Assembly (NCBI GenBank): GCA_017551625.1
Contig: JAFZLF010000007.1
Span: 1-39,058, forward strand
Length of the DNA: 39,058 nt
Reading direction: 5' to 3'
DNA from: Clostridiales bacterium
GTDB taxonomy: Bacteria; Bacillota; Clostridia; Saccharofermentanales; Saccharofermentanaceae
The position numbers were made by a program, and so were the translations under genes. The notes beneath the pieces were generated by a model. The model made no database searches. It was not told the DNA's origin and saw nothing but the letters and a program-made list of their open reading frames with translations. How positions within the stretch are numbered: the first letter of the stretch is position 1; every line of letters starts with the position of its first letter. Of this stretch, positions 7,954-15,703 are shown one piece after another.

Positions 7954-9285
7954 TTATCCCCAGAACTCGTACTGCGTGGCGACGTGCATCACCCCGTCAT
8001 ACTCGTTATAGAAGACGGACAGCAGACCGGAATCGGTGTAGTACTGGTAGCCGAAGCCGTTCTCATCCGCCGGGATCTCGACAGTCGTGTTCGGATAGCA
8101 GCGCTGCGTCGGATCGCCGAACATCGCCTGATACTGTGTCAGGCGCTTCTTGCCGATCCCGTCATCCACGACCTCGTATCGCACCGCGGCGAGCATCTCG
8201 CCATCGAAGAAGAGCGTGTACCAGTTCCCGTTGAAAAGGAGGTCACAGTAGCCGGTATATCTCTCATCCCACTCCCAGCTATCCAGCACCGGAAGCTGCC
8301 CGAGATAGGCCTTCAGGTCATCATACATCATACCCAGGATGATATCATTGATGTAGAAGATATCGTCATCGACATAGAGCGGGTCGCGCGGATCCGCCTG
8401 GCCTGTCGTCCAGGGCTCATCGGCCTCGGAGGTCGGATCGTTCCACGGTTCATCGGCCTCGGAGGTCGGATCAGCCCATGGATCGTCCTCGCCGTCGTGG
8501 ATCTCGAAGTAGAGAGAATAATCCCGATACCAGAAGTCCGCCGGATCCGTCCCGCAGATATAGAACTTCATATCCGCACTCCAGAAATCCCGCATGTCGA
8601 TATATTCGTTGATATGGAACACCGGGCAGACGAAGAAGTAGACGATCTCGCCCGGAGCGAGGACTTTCGTCCCGTTGCGCCACGCCTCCGACCACTCATA
8701 GACCGGCTCCCCGTCGTCAAAAGAAGCCGGATCATTGATCTCCGTAAGTTCCGCATCCGCCAGAGGCGTATCGCCCATATAACCATAAAGATCCGCATCG
8801 GCCATATCGCCCTCGACGAATTTGCCCGTATGGATCTCGATATCCTGCTTTGACACGTTCGTGACCGAGACGATAAAGACGGCCGCTGTATCCTCGTATC
8901 CCTTCGGGTTGAAGCAGCGGATCAGCGTCACGCCGGCATAGCCCCACTTCACGAGATTATCCTCTTTCAGCGTCGTGTAGGTGTACTTATTCCCGCGGTT
9001 CTCCGTCGGTGTCGTCTCATCCCAGTAACCGCCGATGTCGCCCGCTTCAGAATAAGTAGCCTCCGTCTCGCCCCACAGACTATCGTCATCTTCCGTGGTA
9101 CCCTCCGTCGTCTCGCCCCACAGTGATTTTTCATCGTCATCACCGGACTTGCCCGAAGTGGTCTTCTTGTCCTCTTTCTCGGAGTCGTCACTTCCGCCCT
9201 TACTGCAGGACGCGGCGCCGAGCATCATGGCGCAAGCCAGAACAAGCGCCAGAACACGGCCCTTCTTGCCTAGAACATTCTTCAT
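7954..9285 (-). CDS. acidic lipoprotein with tandem peptide repeats
   Basis: The protein is 443 residues with a lipoprotein signal peptide (MKNVLGKKGRVLALVLACAM, lipobox LGAASC with Cys at about 27). A low-complexity acidic linker follows, with SLWGETTEGTTEDDDSLWGE and similar repeats. A beta-rich domain (about 100-270) contains VFIVSVTNVSKQDIEIHTGK, reminiscent of DUF4352/DUF5067-type extracellular domains. A short tandem repeat (DPTSEADEPWN twice, encoded by a 33-bp DNA repeat) leads to a C-terminal globular domain (DIILGMMYDDLKAYLGQ...). It is presumably anchored on the outer face of the membrane; no enzymatic motif is visible. AGAGGT precedes ATG. It appears monocistronic between terminators. 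Confidence 0.8.
   Translation of the reverse strand: MKNVLGKKGRVLALVLACAMMLGAASCSKGGSDDSEKEDKKTTSGKSGDDDEKSLWGETTEGTTEDDDSLWGETEATYSEAGDIGGYWDETTPTENRGNKYTYTTLKEDNLVKWGYAGVTLIRCFNPKGYEDTAAVFIVSVTNVSKQDIEIHTGKFVEGDMADADLYGYMGDTPLADAELTEINDPASFDDGEPVYEWSEAWRNGTKVLAPGEIVYFFVCPVFHINEYIDMRDFWSADMKFYICGTDPADFWYRDYSLYFEIHDGEDDPWADPTSEADEPWNDPTSEADEPWTTGQADPRDPLYVDDDIFYINDIILGMMYDDLKAYLGQLPVLDSWEWDERYTGYCDLLFNGNWYTLFFDGEMLAAVRYEVVDDGIGKKRLTQYQAMFGDPTQRCYPNTTVEIPADENGFGYQYYTDSGLLSVFYNEYDGVMHVATQYEFWG
8417..8472. repeat. 33-bp period tandem repeat inside the lipoprotein gene
   Basis: Two identical 23-bp copies beginning tcatcggcctcggaggtcgg at 8417-8439 and 8450-8472, 33 bases apart, encode the repeated peptide TSEADEPW. 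Identical DNA in a coding repeat suggests recent duplication and possible length variation. Confidence 0.85.
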
Positions 9286-9346
9286 ATCAATACCTCTGTT
9301 TCCTTATTTATCCCCTGTTATGCGTCCAGTATAGCACAAACCATCA

Positions 9347-9384
9347 AGAAAAAGTGATTTTTCTCGTGTCAAAACCACTTTTCC
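9347..9384 (-). terminator. intrinsic terminator of the phosphonate-type enzyme gene
   Basis: The minus strand reads AAAAGTGGTTTT, loop GACACGAG, then AAAAATCACTTTTTC, which is a hairpin with a T-rich tail starting about 40 bases beyond the stop at 9421. Confidence 0.55.
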
Positions 9385-9420
9385 CCCGGATGTCTTCTAT
9401 TCTTGCGGCCCGTCGGCCTC

Positions 9421-11715
9421 TCAAAGTGAATGGGCGATCTCACGGTAGAGAGACTCGATCGTCTCCGCATCGAGCGTGACCGGGTGATTCTTAAGTCTCA
9501 CGGGATTCACGGCATCCGTCAGGACAGATAACTGCTCCTCCGAAATATTCGGTCTTTCCAGCTCAAGGCTTCCGAAGATCGCATCCAGCCGTGCCGCCCC
9601 GTCCGCGGCATCGCGGCCGCCGAGGATCCTCCCCAGTTCATCGAGCGTAGATCTCAGGTACTCCTCACCTCTCGGATCGCAGCACTTATCCGTATTCTTC
9701 AGCATCCACGGCAGGAGCGCCCGGTTACAGAGCATCGCGGCATGACCGTGGGCGAAACCGAATAGCGTCGTGATCATATAGCACATCGCGTGACCGGCCG
9801 TCGTCTGCGAGATATTGATCGCTTTACCCGCATCATTGGCCGCCCGGAGCATGCCCGCATTTCCCTCTTCCGTATTTCCGAGATACCCGTCCATATACGT
9901 AAGAACGCCCTCGATGGCCGACTTCGCGAAGGCCTGACTCTCCTTCGTACTATTCACCGACCAGTAGGACTCGACCGCATGGCAGAGCGCGTCGCACATC
10001 GTCGCCTTCCTGTGGTACATCGGCAACGTCCGAAGCACACCCGGATCCATCACGACCGCCTGCGGGATGATGCTGTTACTCGTCACACTCTGTTTCTTGC
10101 CTTCATAGTAGATGACCGCGTAGCGCGTCGCCTCCGTGCCCGTCCCGGCCGTCGTCGGCATCGCCAGGAAGGGGATCGTATTCGGGACGATCTTCTGGCG
10201 GAGGAAACCGCCGTTGTCACCACTTCCGGTCATATTACTGAAGAGCTTGATACACTTCGCGACATCGATCGCCGAACCTCCGCCGACCGCCATGATGCTG
10301 TCGCAGCCCTCCGACCGGAAAACCTCTACGCCCCGGACGACCGATCCGTAGTCCGGATTCGGATGGAAATCCGTGAAACGCACTATCGGCACGCGGCTCT
10401 TGAGGAGCTTGTGATTCAGTGTCGTATAGTTATTGATCGACTCCCCGCACACGAGGAGGATCTTCTTCTTATCCGCAAACCACGAATCGAGTCCCGAATA
10501 CCGGTCTGTCGTATCGATGACCGTCACGGGAGAAGGTCCCGTCTCCTCCTCGCGCGGTTCTTCCTTCGCGAGCAGATCTTCCGGGGACGGCAGATCCGAG
10601 CGCATCTTATGCTCGATATCCCGGTACTTTCTTTCCGTCGAGTACGGATACTCGACGAGCTTGCCGCCGTAGGTGGACAGGATCTCCACCACCTCGTCGC
10701 GGACCGGCTTCTGCACGCCCGTGTTCCAGTCATCGCCATGGACGACGAAGTCCGGACGGAATGAAAGAAGATTCTCCTTATAGCTCAGCGTCCTCTGGTC
10801 CACCACCTGATGGACACCCTTGATGTTCTCGACGATGACCTTTCTCTCCTCGGCCGGGACCAGCGGAATATCCTTATACGTCATGATCGCCTCATCCGAG
10901 AGCACGCCCACGATGAGCTTACCGAGTTTCTGCGCTTTTTTAATGATCGCGATATGTCCGCCGTGGATAATATCGGCCGACAGGCACATATAGACCGTCC
11001 GCGCCTCGATCTCCCGGAGCTTCCCGGACACGGCCGCAAGGTCCTCCGGATTATCGATCTCCGCGCAGAGCAGATCCTCCACATCGAGCGCCGAGATATC
11101 CGCCGCGCCATCCAGTTCATTGAGCGCATTTTCCGCGTAGACCTTAGTATTTCCGGCCTCGCAGAACTCCTCGATTTTTCTGAGCCATACCTTCCAGTTC
11201 TCACGATTAAGCTTATAGAGCGCCTGCGCCGCCATCGCATCGTTTACGAAATCGATGCCGACCTTTCTGACCTTCCCGCCGATGACGACCGCCTTAAAGT
11301 CCTTCTCCGGGAGCGGCAGCGTCGAGGACACCGTCATACACGAAGAGGGCGATGAGACCACCCGGTCGAAGACCTCATTCTCGAAGACGAGATCCCCGTG
11401 CATGAGGATGATGTCGTCATCGAGGAATTCCCGCGCGCAGTAGATGCTATAGATATAGTTCGTCTGGTCGTAGACCGGATTTTTCACGAAAGTGAAGTGT
11501 AAAGGGAGATCCAGGCTACGGCAATAGTCGACGAGGACACCGTCATAGTAGCCGGTGGTCATGACGACCTCGGAGATCCCTGCGGCGGCGATCATCTTCA
11601 GCTGCCGGGACAGGATCGTATCTGTGTTATTTACCTCGGTCATACACTTCGGATGCTCCGAAGTCAGCACCCCCATGCGGGAGCCCAGACCGGAATTGAG
11701 AATCAGTGCTTTCAT
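9421..11715 (-). CDS. trifunctional nucleotidyltransferase / cytidylyltransferase / iron alcohol dehydrogenase (phosphonate-type)
   Basis: This 764-residue fusion has three domains. Residues 1-225 are a sugar/choline-type nucleotidyltransferase (LNSGLGSRMG at 7-15, HPKCMTEV at 21-28, MHGDLVFEN at 105-113). Residues 240-375 are a cytidylyltransferase (HGGH at 251-254, VVHGDDWNTG at 324-333) of the kind found fused to PEP mutase. Residues 415-764 are an iron-containing alcohol dehydrogenase resembling phosphonoacetaldehyde reductases (GGGSAID at 478-484; metal ligands Asp575, His579, His642, His656). All three active sites look intact. The inferred job is to reduce phosphonoacetaldehyde to 2-hydroxyethylphosphonate and activate it with CMP for transfer to an envelope polymer. 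No PEP mutase or decarboxylase gene is in the window. AGAGGT precedes ATG. Confidence 0.8.
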   Translation of the reverse strand: MKALILNSGLGSRMGVLTSEHPKCMTEVNNTDTILSRQLKMIAAAGISEVVMTTGYYDGVLVDYCRSLDLPLHFTFVKNPVYDQTNYIYSIYCAREFLDDDIILMHGDLVFENEVFDRVVSSPSSCMTVSSTLPLPEKDFKAVVIGGKVRKVGIDFVNDAMAAQALYKLNRENWKVWLRKIEEFCEAGNTKVYAENALNELDGAADISALDVEDLLCAEIDNPEDLAAVSGKLREIEARTVYMCLSADIIHGGHIAIIKKAQKLGKLIVGVLSDEAIMTYKDIPLVPAEERKVIVENIKGVHQVVDQRTLSYKENLLSFRPDFVVHGDDWNTGVQKPVRDEVVEILSTYGGKLVEYPYSTERKYRDIEHKMRSDLPSPEDLLAKEEPREEETGPSPVTVIDTTDRYSGLDSWFADKKKILLVCGESINNYTTLNHKLLKSRVPIVRFTDFHPNPDYGSVVRGVEVFRSEGCDSIMAVGGGSAIDVAKCIKLFSNMTGSGDNGGFLRQKIVPNTIPFLAMPTTAGTGTEATRYAVIYYEGKKQSVTSNSIIPQAVVMDPGVLRTLPMYHRKATMCDALCHAVESYWSVNSTKESQAFAKSAIEGVLTYMDGYLGNTEEGNAGMLRAANDAGKAINISQTTAGHAMCYMITTLFGFAHGHAAMLCNRALLPWMLKNTDKCCDPRGEEYLRSTLDELGRILGGRDAADGAARLDAIFGSLELERPNISEEQLSVLTDAVNPVRLKNHPVTLDAETIESLYREIAHSL

Positions 11716-11766
11716 AAGTCATACCTCTGTCGCAGATCCATGAGTCGCCAACATTTTATCACAGAA

Positions 11767-11807
11767 GAGGAGCTGTCTTCCAGCCATAGCCGGAAAGGCA
11801 GCTCCTC
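11767..11807 (-). terminator. hairpin terminator after the four-repeat lipoprotein gene
   Basis: GAGGAGCTG (11767-11775) pairs with CAGCTCCTC (11799-11807), with an inner CTTCC/GGAAAG extension. The tail on the minus strand (TTCTGTGATAAAAT) is only moderately T-rich. Confidence 0.6.
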
Positions 11808-11858
11808 CATTAACTTTGATCCGCTTAAATCGCAGCGCCCGCGCCGCGCATCCCCTAC

Positions 11859-13898
11859 TTATCCGATCGCGACATTTTCCGCAATAGCGTGGTAGGTCTT
11901 CACCTTATCGTCCCAGGTAAATACCGAGAAGTCGATCGTGACCTCGGTCACTGTCACGGACGTATCCGGCTTACACTTGACGAAGATCTCGCTGACACTA
12001 TGAGGCGCCACATCGTCACTCATCAGCGTGCCATCCGGCTCGACGCCGTTGAGCTGCAGATCGTGATCCTGCATCGTGAGGTTATAGGGTGTCAGGTTCT
12101 CCACGTCGAAGGCCACGCCCTTCTCGCGCACTTCCTTAAAGTAGATCCGCACATTCTCGTCCTCATAGACGAGCGTGCCCTCCGGTGCGGTCTCCACCGT
12201 CACACTTCCGTCGACCACGACGTTGTCGAGGTGGACCATGTAGTTGCTCTTTCTGTCATCCGGATTGGCGATGATAAATGCGCCGCCGACCATTCCGACC
12301 TGCTGACTTGCGTCGATGTCGCCCTTTCCGACCACTTCACAGACACTGTGCGGCGCCGTGTGCATGCTCAGGAACACATCGTAGATGCCTCTCATGTTGA
12401 CCGAGAGAGACTCGGCCTGCACAATCAGGTCATAGTCCGTCAGATTCTCCACGAAGTAGAGCGGTCCCTTATCGGAGAGCTTCTCGAACGTGATCCGCAC
12501 GTTCTCATCCTCGTAGATCGTCGTGCCCTGCACCTCCGGCGGCGTAACGGTCACCGTATCGTCGATGATCGTGGTATTGGCCGTGAGGCGGTACTCATCG
12601 AAAGACCTGTCCGGCTCACTGAAATCAAACTGTCCGCTGACCGTGCCGACCGCCTCAGACAGATCGAGGTCCTTACACTGCGCGACGATCTCGCCCATAC
12701 TGTGCGGCGCCAGATCTTCGTAGTAAGAATCAAAATCGGCGAGGTTTCTGCCGTTGATCGCCACGGAATTGATAAGCGTCTGGATATCCAGCGCCGTCAG
12801 GTTCACCATCTCGAAGACCACACCCTCGGAGGTGATCTCCTTGAAATAGACCTGCAGATTCTCATCCTCAGCAAGCAGCGTCCCCGTCGGAGCGGCCGGT
12901 TCGACACCTGCCGTATCATCGATCACGACGGTATCAAAATGCGCATCATATGAATTCGAATAATCATTAGAATCGATGACTCTCAGACGGCCGCTGACCG
13001 TCCCGATCTTCTCGTAGATCGGGGTCTCACACTTCGCGATGACCTCTGCCGAACCGCCGGCCGGGACATCATCGCTCATGATGATATTGATGATACTGAG
13101 CCCATCTACCGACAGCGAGCTGGCCTGGATCTTGATATCGCGGTCAGACAGATTCTCGACTGTGAAGTGTACGCCTTCGCTGTCGACCTTATTGAAGTGA
13201 ATGACTGTCTTATCGTCGGAGAAAACGACCACATCGTAGGTCGCCGAGGACGCCGCCGGCGGTTCCGTCGGAGGAGTTGTCGGTTCCGTATCCGTCGGAA
13301 CCGTATCCGTCGTCACTGTCGGTTCCGTATCCGTCGGATCCTTCTCCGTTACGACAGACTTCTCACCGCCCATGCCTTCCAGCGCCGAGAACACCGACGC
13401 ATACAGATCGCCGGCCACATCGTCGCCGTTCGTGAGCGTATACGCATCGTCCTCTTTACTAAACTCCAGCGTCAGGTCGACCTTCGAGTATTCTTTTTCC
13501 TTCTGCGCATCGATTGCTTCCTTGAGATCTTCTTCCGAAGCCACTCCATCCGCGAGCGCCGCAGCCACATCCGGATACGTCACCGCAACCTTCACGGACG
13601 TGCCCTTCTTACTCTCCTTGACGCTTTCCGCATCGACTTCGCACTTCGCCTTGTCCATGATCGCGGAGACCGCGTCACTCTCCTTCAGGCTGTCGATAAG
13701 CGCGATCGTCTCATCGGAGAAATCCCCGGCCTTACTAAGCTTCTTGCCGTTTCTCGCGATCAACGCATCCATGACATCAGACGCCGCGCTGACCACTTCA
13801 TCTGACGACTTATCGGACTTCTTCGAACATCCGACAAGCGAGCCGATCATGACCAGAGACATGACCAGGCATACTGCTTTCTTTGCCAATCCTTTCAT
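11859..13898 (-). CDS. lipoprotein with four tandem beta domains
   Basis: The protein is 679 residues with lipobox SLVGC (Cys about residue 23 after MKGLAKKAVCLVMSLVMIG). It then has a helical/beta domain (about 30-190, AASDVMDALIARNGKKLSKA...), a Thr/Pro linker (TDTEPTTPPTEPPA) and four related domains of about 100-120 residues. Each domain has the pattern (Y/A)EDEN(V/L)-x-(I/V)-x-F-K, F-x-(V/M)-x-NLT, (D/N)-x-(A/V)PHS-x-x-E-(I/V). They resemble DUF4352/FxLYD-like extracellular beta sandwiches. The ORF is open 210 bases further upstream, but ATG 13898 has GAGGT and starts the signal peptide. A homologue-rich secreted context suggests an envelope role; ligand unknown. Confidence 0.85.
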   Translation of the reverse strand: MKGLAKKAVCLVMSLVMIGSLVGCSKKSDKSSDEVVSAASDVMDALIARNGKKLSKAGDFSDETIALIDSLKESDAVSAIMDKAKCEVDAESVKESKKGTSVKVAVTYPDVAAALADGVASEEDLKEAIDAQKEKEYSKVDLTLEFSKEDDAYTLTNGDDVAGDLYASVFSALEGMGGEKSVVTEKDPTDTEPTVTTDTVPTDTEPTTPPTEPPAASSATYDVVVFSDDKTVIHFNKVDSEGVHFTVENLSDRDIKIQASSLSVDGLSIINIIMSDDVPAGGSAEVIAKCETPIYEKIGTVSGRLRVIDSNDYSNSYDAHFDTVVIDDTAGVEPAAPTGTLLAEDENLQVYFKEITSEGVVFEMVNLTALDIQTLINSVAINGRNLADFDSYYEDLAPHSMGEIVAQCKDLDLSEAVGTVSGQFDFSEPDRSFDEYRLTANTTIIDDTVTVTPPEVQGTTIYEDENVRITFEKLSDKGPLYFVENLTDYDLIVQAESLSVNMRGIYDVFLSMHTAPHSVCEVVGKGDIDASQQVGMVGGAFIIANPDDRKSNYMVHLDNVVVDGSVTVETAPEGTLVYEDENVRIYFKEVREKGVAFDVENLTPYNLTMQDHDLQLNGVEPDGTLMSDDVAPHSVSEIFVKCKPDTSVTVTEVTIDFSVFTWDDKVKTYHAIAENVAIG

Positions 13899-13999
13899 GT
13901 GTGATACCTCGCTTCTTCTTTCTTTTTCTTTCTGCTTCTTTCTTCTTCCCCGGTCCCGACTAGAAAGCCCCGTACCGAAACCGATTAAGATATAAGGCG

Positions 14000-14008
14000 A
14001 GTATATCA
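14000..14008 (-). promoter_or_regulatory. extended -10 promoter of the four-repeat lipoprotein
   Basis: The minus strand has TGATATACT (extended TG-n-TATACT), about 100 bases before the lipoprotein start at 13898. Confidence 0.5.
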
Positions 14009-14137
14009 CATCTTCCGGCAATACTCCACAACAACTGCATAAGACAACAGTTCTCCGCACGCAAGTGTGAAAAAGCACATATAAAATGGAAAGCAACTGC
14101 TCCTGCACCGCTCGTTTATGTAAATCTCTGTTTATTG

Positions 14138-14146
14138 TGATAGAAT
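14138..14146 (+). promoter_or_regulatory. extended -10 promoter of the DUF4869 operon
   Basis: TGATAGAAT (extended TG-n-TAGAAT) lies about 43 bases before ATG 14189. It is divergent from the promoter at 14000-14008. Confidence 0.5.
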
Positions 14147-14188
14147 AATTGGTGATGTCAGATAGAGCACCAGATCAGGGAGATAAGC

Positions 14189-14650
14189 ATGCTGAATATT
14201 ATTTTCGGTGAAACAGACAAGGCAATCTACAACACCTCTGTTCACTTTGACAACACATACTATGACAGCTGGCTTGACGACAAGTTCGCCCGCCAGATGA
14301 TCTTGTCTGTTGACAGAGCAACTGTACTGAGCAATCATGCCGTTGACAGCAAAGCTTTAGGAATCATCCCTGTCACGAAAATATCAGGCGGTCTGAAGAC
14401 ATTACTTCTGATTTACAACAATCCTGACATGATATTCAACGCTTCTACTTGTGGTGACAACTGTGCGAAATGGATACTCAGGATAGCAAAAAAATCAGAA
14501 AAAGACATCACGATCAATCTACGTCACATAATGGATTTCGGGGACAAGAGTTTCGAAATCAGGATAAAGAACAATGATACGATCGTTCATAATATGGCCG
14601 AACTTGTTCAGTATGCCGGCTACTTTATAGGTGAGAAATATGAAGGGTAG
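14189..14650 (+). CDS. DUF4869 domain protein
   Basis: This 153-residue protein matches the DUF4869 pattern throughout: MLNIIFGETDKAIYNTSVHF at the start, then SGGLKTLLLIYNNP, FNASTCGDNCAKWIL, and INLRHIMDFGDKSFEIRI. There is no signal peptide or membrane helix, so it is cytoplasmic. The family has no assigned biochemical role that I know. GGGAGAT precedes ATG by four bases. Its 3' end overlaps the start of the P-loop ATPase gene by 11 bases, so the two are translationally coupled and probably act together. Confidence 0.88.
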   Translation: MLNIIFGETDKAIYNTSVHFDNTYYDSWLDDKFARQMILSVDRATVLSNHAVDSKALGIIPVTKISGGLKTLLLIYNNPDMIFNASTCGDNCAKWILRIAKKSEKDITINLRHIMDFGDKSFEIRIKNNDTIVHNMAELVQYAGYFIGEKYEG

Positions 14651-15560
14651 TCACGAGATTATCATCCAAAACAGGAGACTCCGTTATAAGATCACCGTGA
14701 ACAGAAACATCACCATCCTTCGCGGCAACAGCGCTACCGGAAAAACCACCCTGATCGAGATGGTTGACGAGTATTCCAAGGACGGACCGGAAAGCGGAAT
14801 CCAGCTCAGATGTGATAAGAGATGTGTTGTATTGAGCCGTGGAAACTGGGAACGCGATCTTCAGGATTACCATGACAGCATCGTTTTCATCGACGAAGGA
14901 AATGGTTTTGTCAAATCGATCGCTTTTGCAGAATCGGTAAAGCAGAGCGACAACTACTTTGTTATAGCCACCCGTGACAGTTTGTTCAATCTTCCATACA
15001 GCATCGATGAGATATACGGAATCAAGAACACTTCCGGCAATCGATATCAAGGCACTAAAAGAATATACAGCGAGCTATACCGCATCTATAACCCTGATGC
15101 ATTTCAAGGGAAACCGGATAAGATTATTGTTGAGGACTCTAATTCCGCATACGAGTTCTGGCGCGCGATTTGTGCCAAAGAAGGCATTGTATGTGAGACT
15201 GCAAAGGGCAAATCGAATCTATTTGGACTGGTTCAGAAGTCAGAAGAAAACAGAATACTTGCCATAGCTGACGGAGCAGCATTCGGCCCGGAGATGGAAC
15301 GAGCAATGTCGCTGAAGAACGTCAAAAATGTCGTGTATTTCCTACCCGAATCGTTCGAGTGGCTGATTCTCCGTTCCGGACTAGTCGAGAGTGCAGAGCT
15401 TGGCGAGATCTTAGCGCACCCCGCGGACTTTATCGAGAGTAAGAAATATATCAGCTGGGAAAGGTTCTTCACGGCACTCCTGATAGAGCATACCCGGGCG
15501 GAGCGTCTCTCCATACATAAGAAAGAGCAGGCTAAAAGCCTGCCCCTTCCTGTCATATGA
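14640..15560 (+). CDS. P-loop ATPase partner of DUF4869
   Basis: This 306-residue protein has Walker A GNSATGKT at 29-36 and a Walker-B-like IVFIDEG at 81-87, preceded by a short strand-rich region. The nucleotide-binding part ends by about residue 110 (YFVIATRDSLFNLPYS, a sensor-like N/T/R loop). The remainder (about 150-300) is unlike common AAA proteins. A TOPRIM- or Mrr-like fold cannot be excluded: KIIVEDSNSAYEF (E about 167), then ILAIADGAAFGPEM (D about 209), is a pattern seen in OLD-type TOPRIM domains (E followed by D-x-D/D-G). ATG 14640 with AGGTGA five bases upstream is preferred over the in-frame GTG at 14631. It converges on the small peptide gene at 15572. Confidence 0.75.
   Translation: MKGSHEIIIQNRRLRYKITVNRNITILRGNSATGKTTLIEMVDEYSKDGPESGIQLRCDKRCVVLSRGNWERDLQDYHDSIVFIDEGNGFVKSIAFAESVKQSDNYFVIATRDSLFNLPYSIDEIYGIKNTSGNRYQGTKRIYSELYRIYNPDAFQGKPDKIIVEDSNSAYEFWRAICAKEGIVCETAKGKSNLFGLVQKSEENRILAIADGAAFGPEMERAMSLKNVKNVVYFLPESFEWLILRSGLVESAELGEILAHPADFIESKKYISWERFFTALLIEHTRAERLSIHKKEQAKSLPLPVI
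15516..15543 (-). terminator. terminator of the second small-peptide gene
   Basis: GCAGGC and GCCTGC form a perfect stem with loop TTTTA, followed on the minus strand by TCTTTCTTAT. It lies within the last codons of the convergent plus-strand ATPase gene, 28 bases past the small-peptide stop. Confidence 0.65.
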
Positions 15561-15571
15561 GCTTTTCTTAC

Positions 15572-15673
15572 TCACGGGATAGGATCGTCCTCTCCCCAAT
15601 AGCTTGTCACGATGAGATCCTCACTTCCAAAGGCGATCACATCTATTTCCAGTGCCTCATATGTTTCCTTCAT
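15572..15673 (-). CDS. small peptide of 33 residues, homologous to the one at 4697-4810
   Basis: It encodes MKETYEALEIDVIAFGSEDL, then IVTSYWGEDDP and IP. It shares with the peptide at 4697 the spaced residues M1 K2, Y5 E6, L8, I10, I13, F15, D19, I21 and S24. AAAGGA lies about 11 bases before ATG. It starts 30 bases downstream of the giant surface-protein gene on the same strand and ends just before a terminator. There is no signal peptide. Having the same position relative to the same C-terminal module in two loci makes it a real gene despite its length; function unknown. Confidence 0.78.
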   Translation of the reverse strand: MKETYEALEIDVIAFGSEDLIVTSYWGEDDPIP

Positions 15674-15703
15674 AAAACTGTCCGTCCTTTCTTTTGCTTT
15701 CGT

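Noticed and set aside
7930..8853. Plus-strand open frame of 307 codons
   Set aside because: It is antisense to the acidic lipoprotein; the translation is an I/R/H-rich shadow without motif or ribosome binding site.
9790..10764. Long plus-strand open frame of 324 codons
   Set aside because: It is the antisense shadow of the phosphonate-type enzyme gene; its translation is Arg/His-rich with no domain, and the minus-strand frame has intact catalytic motifs.
11889..12953. Plus-strand open frame of 354 codons
   Set aside because: It is antisense to the four-repeat lipoprotein, and shows the same shadow composition.
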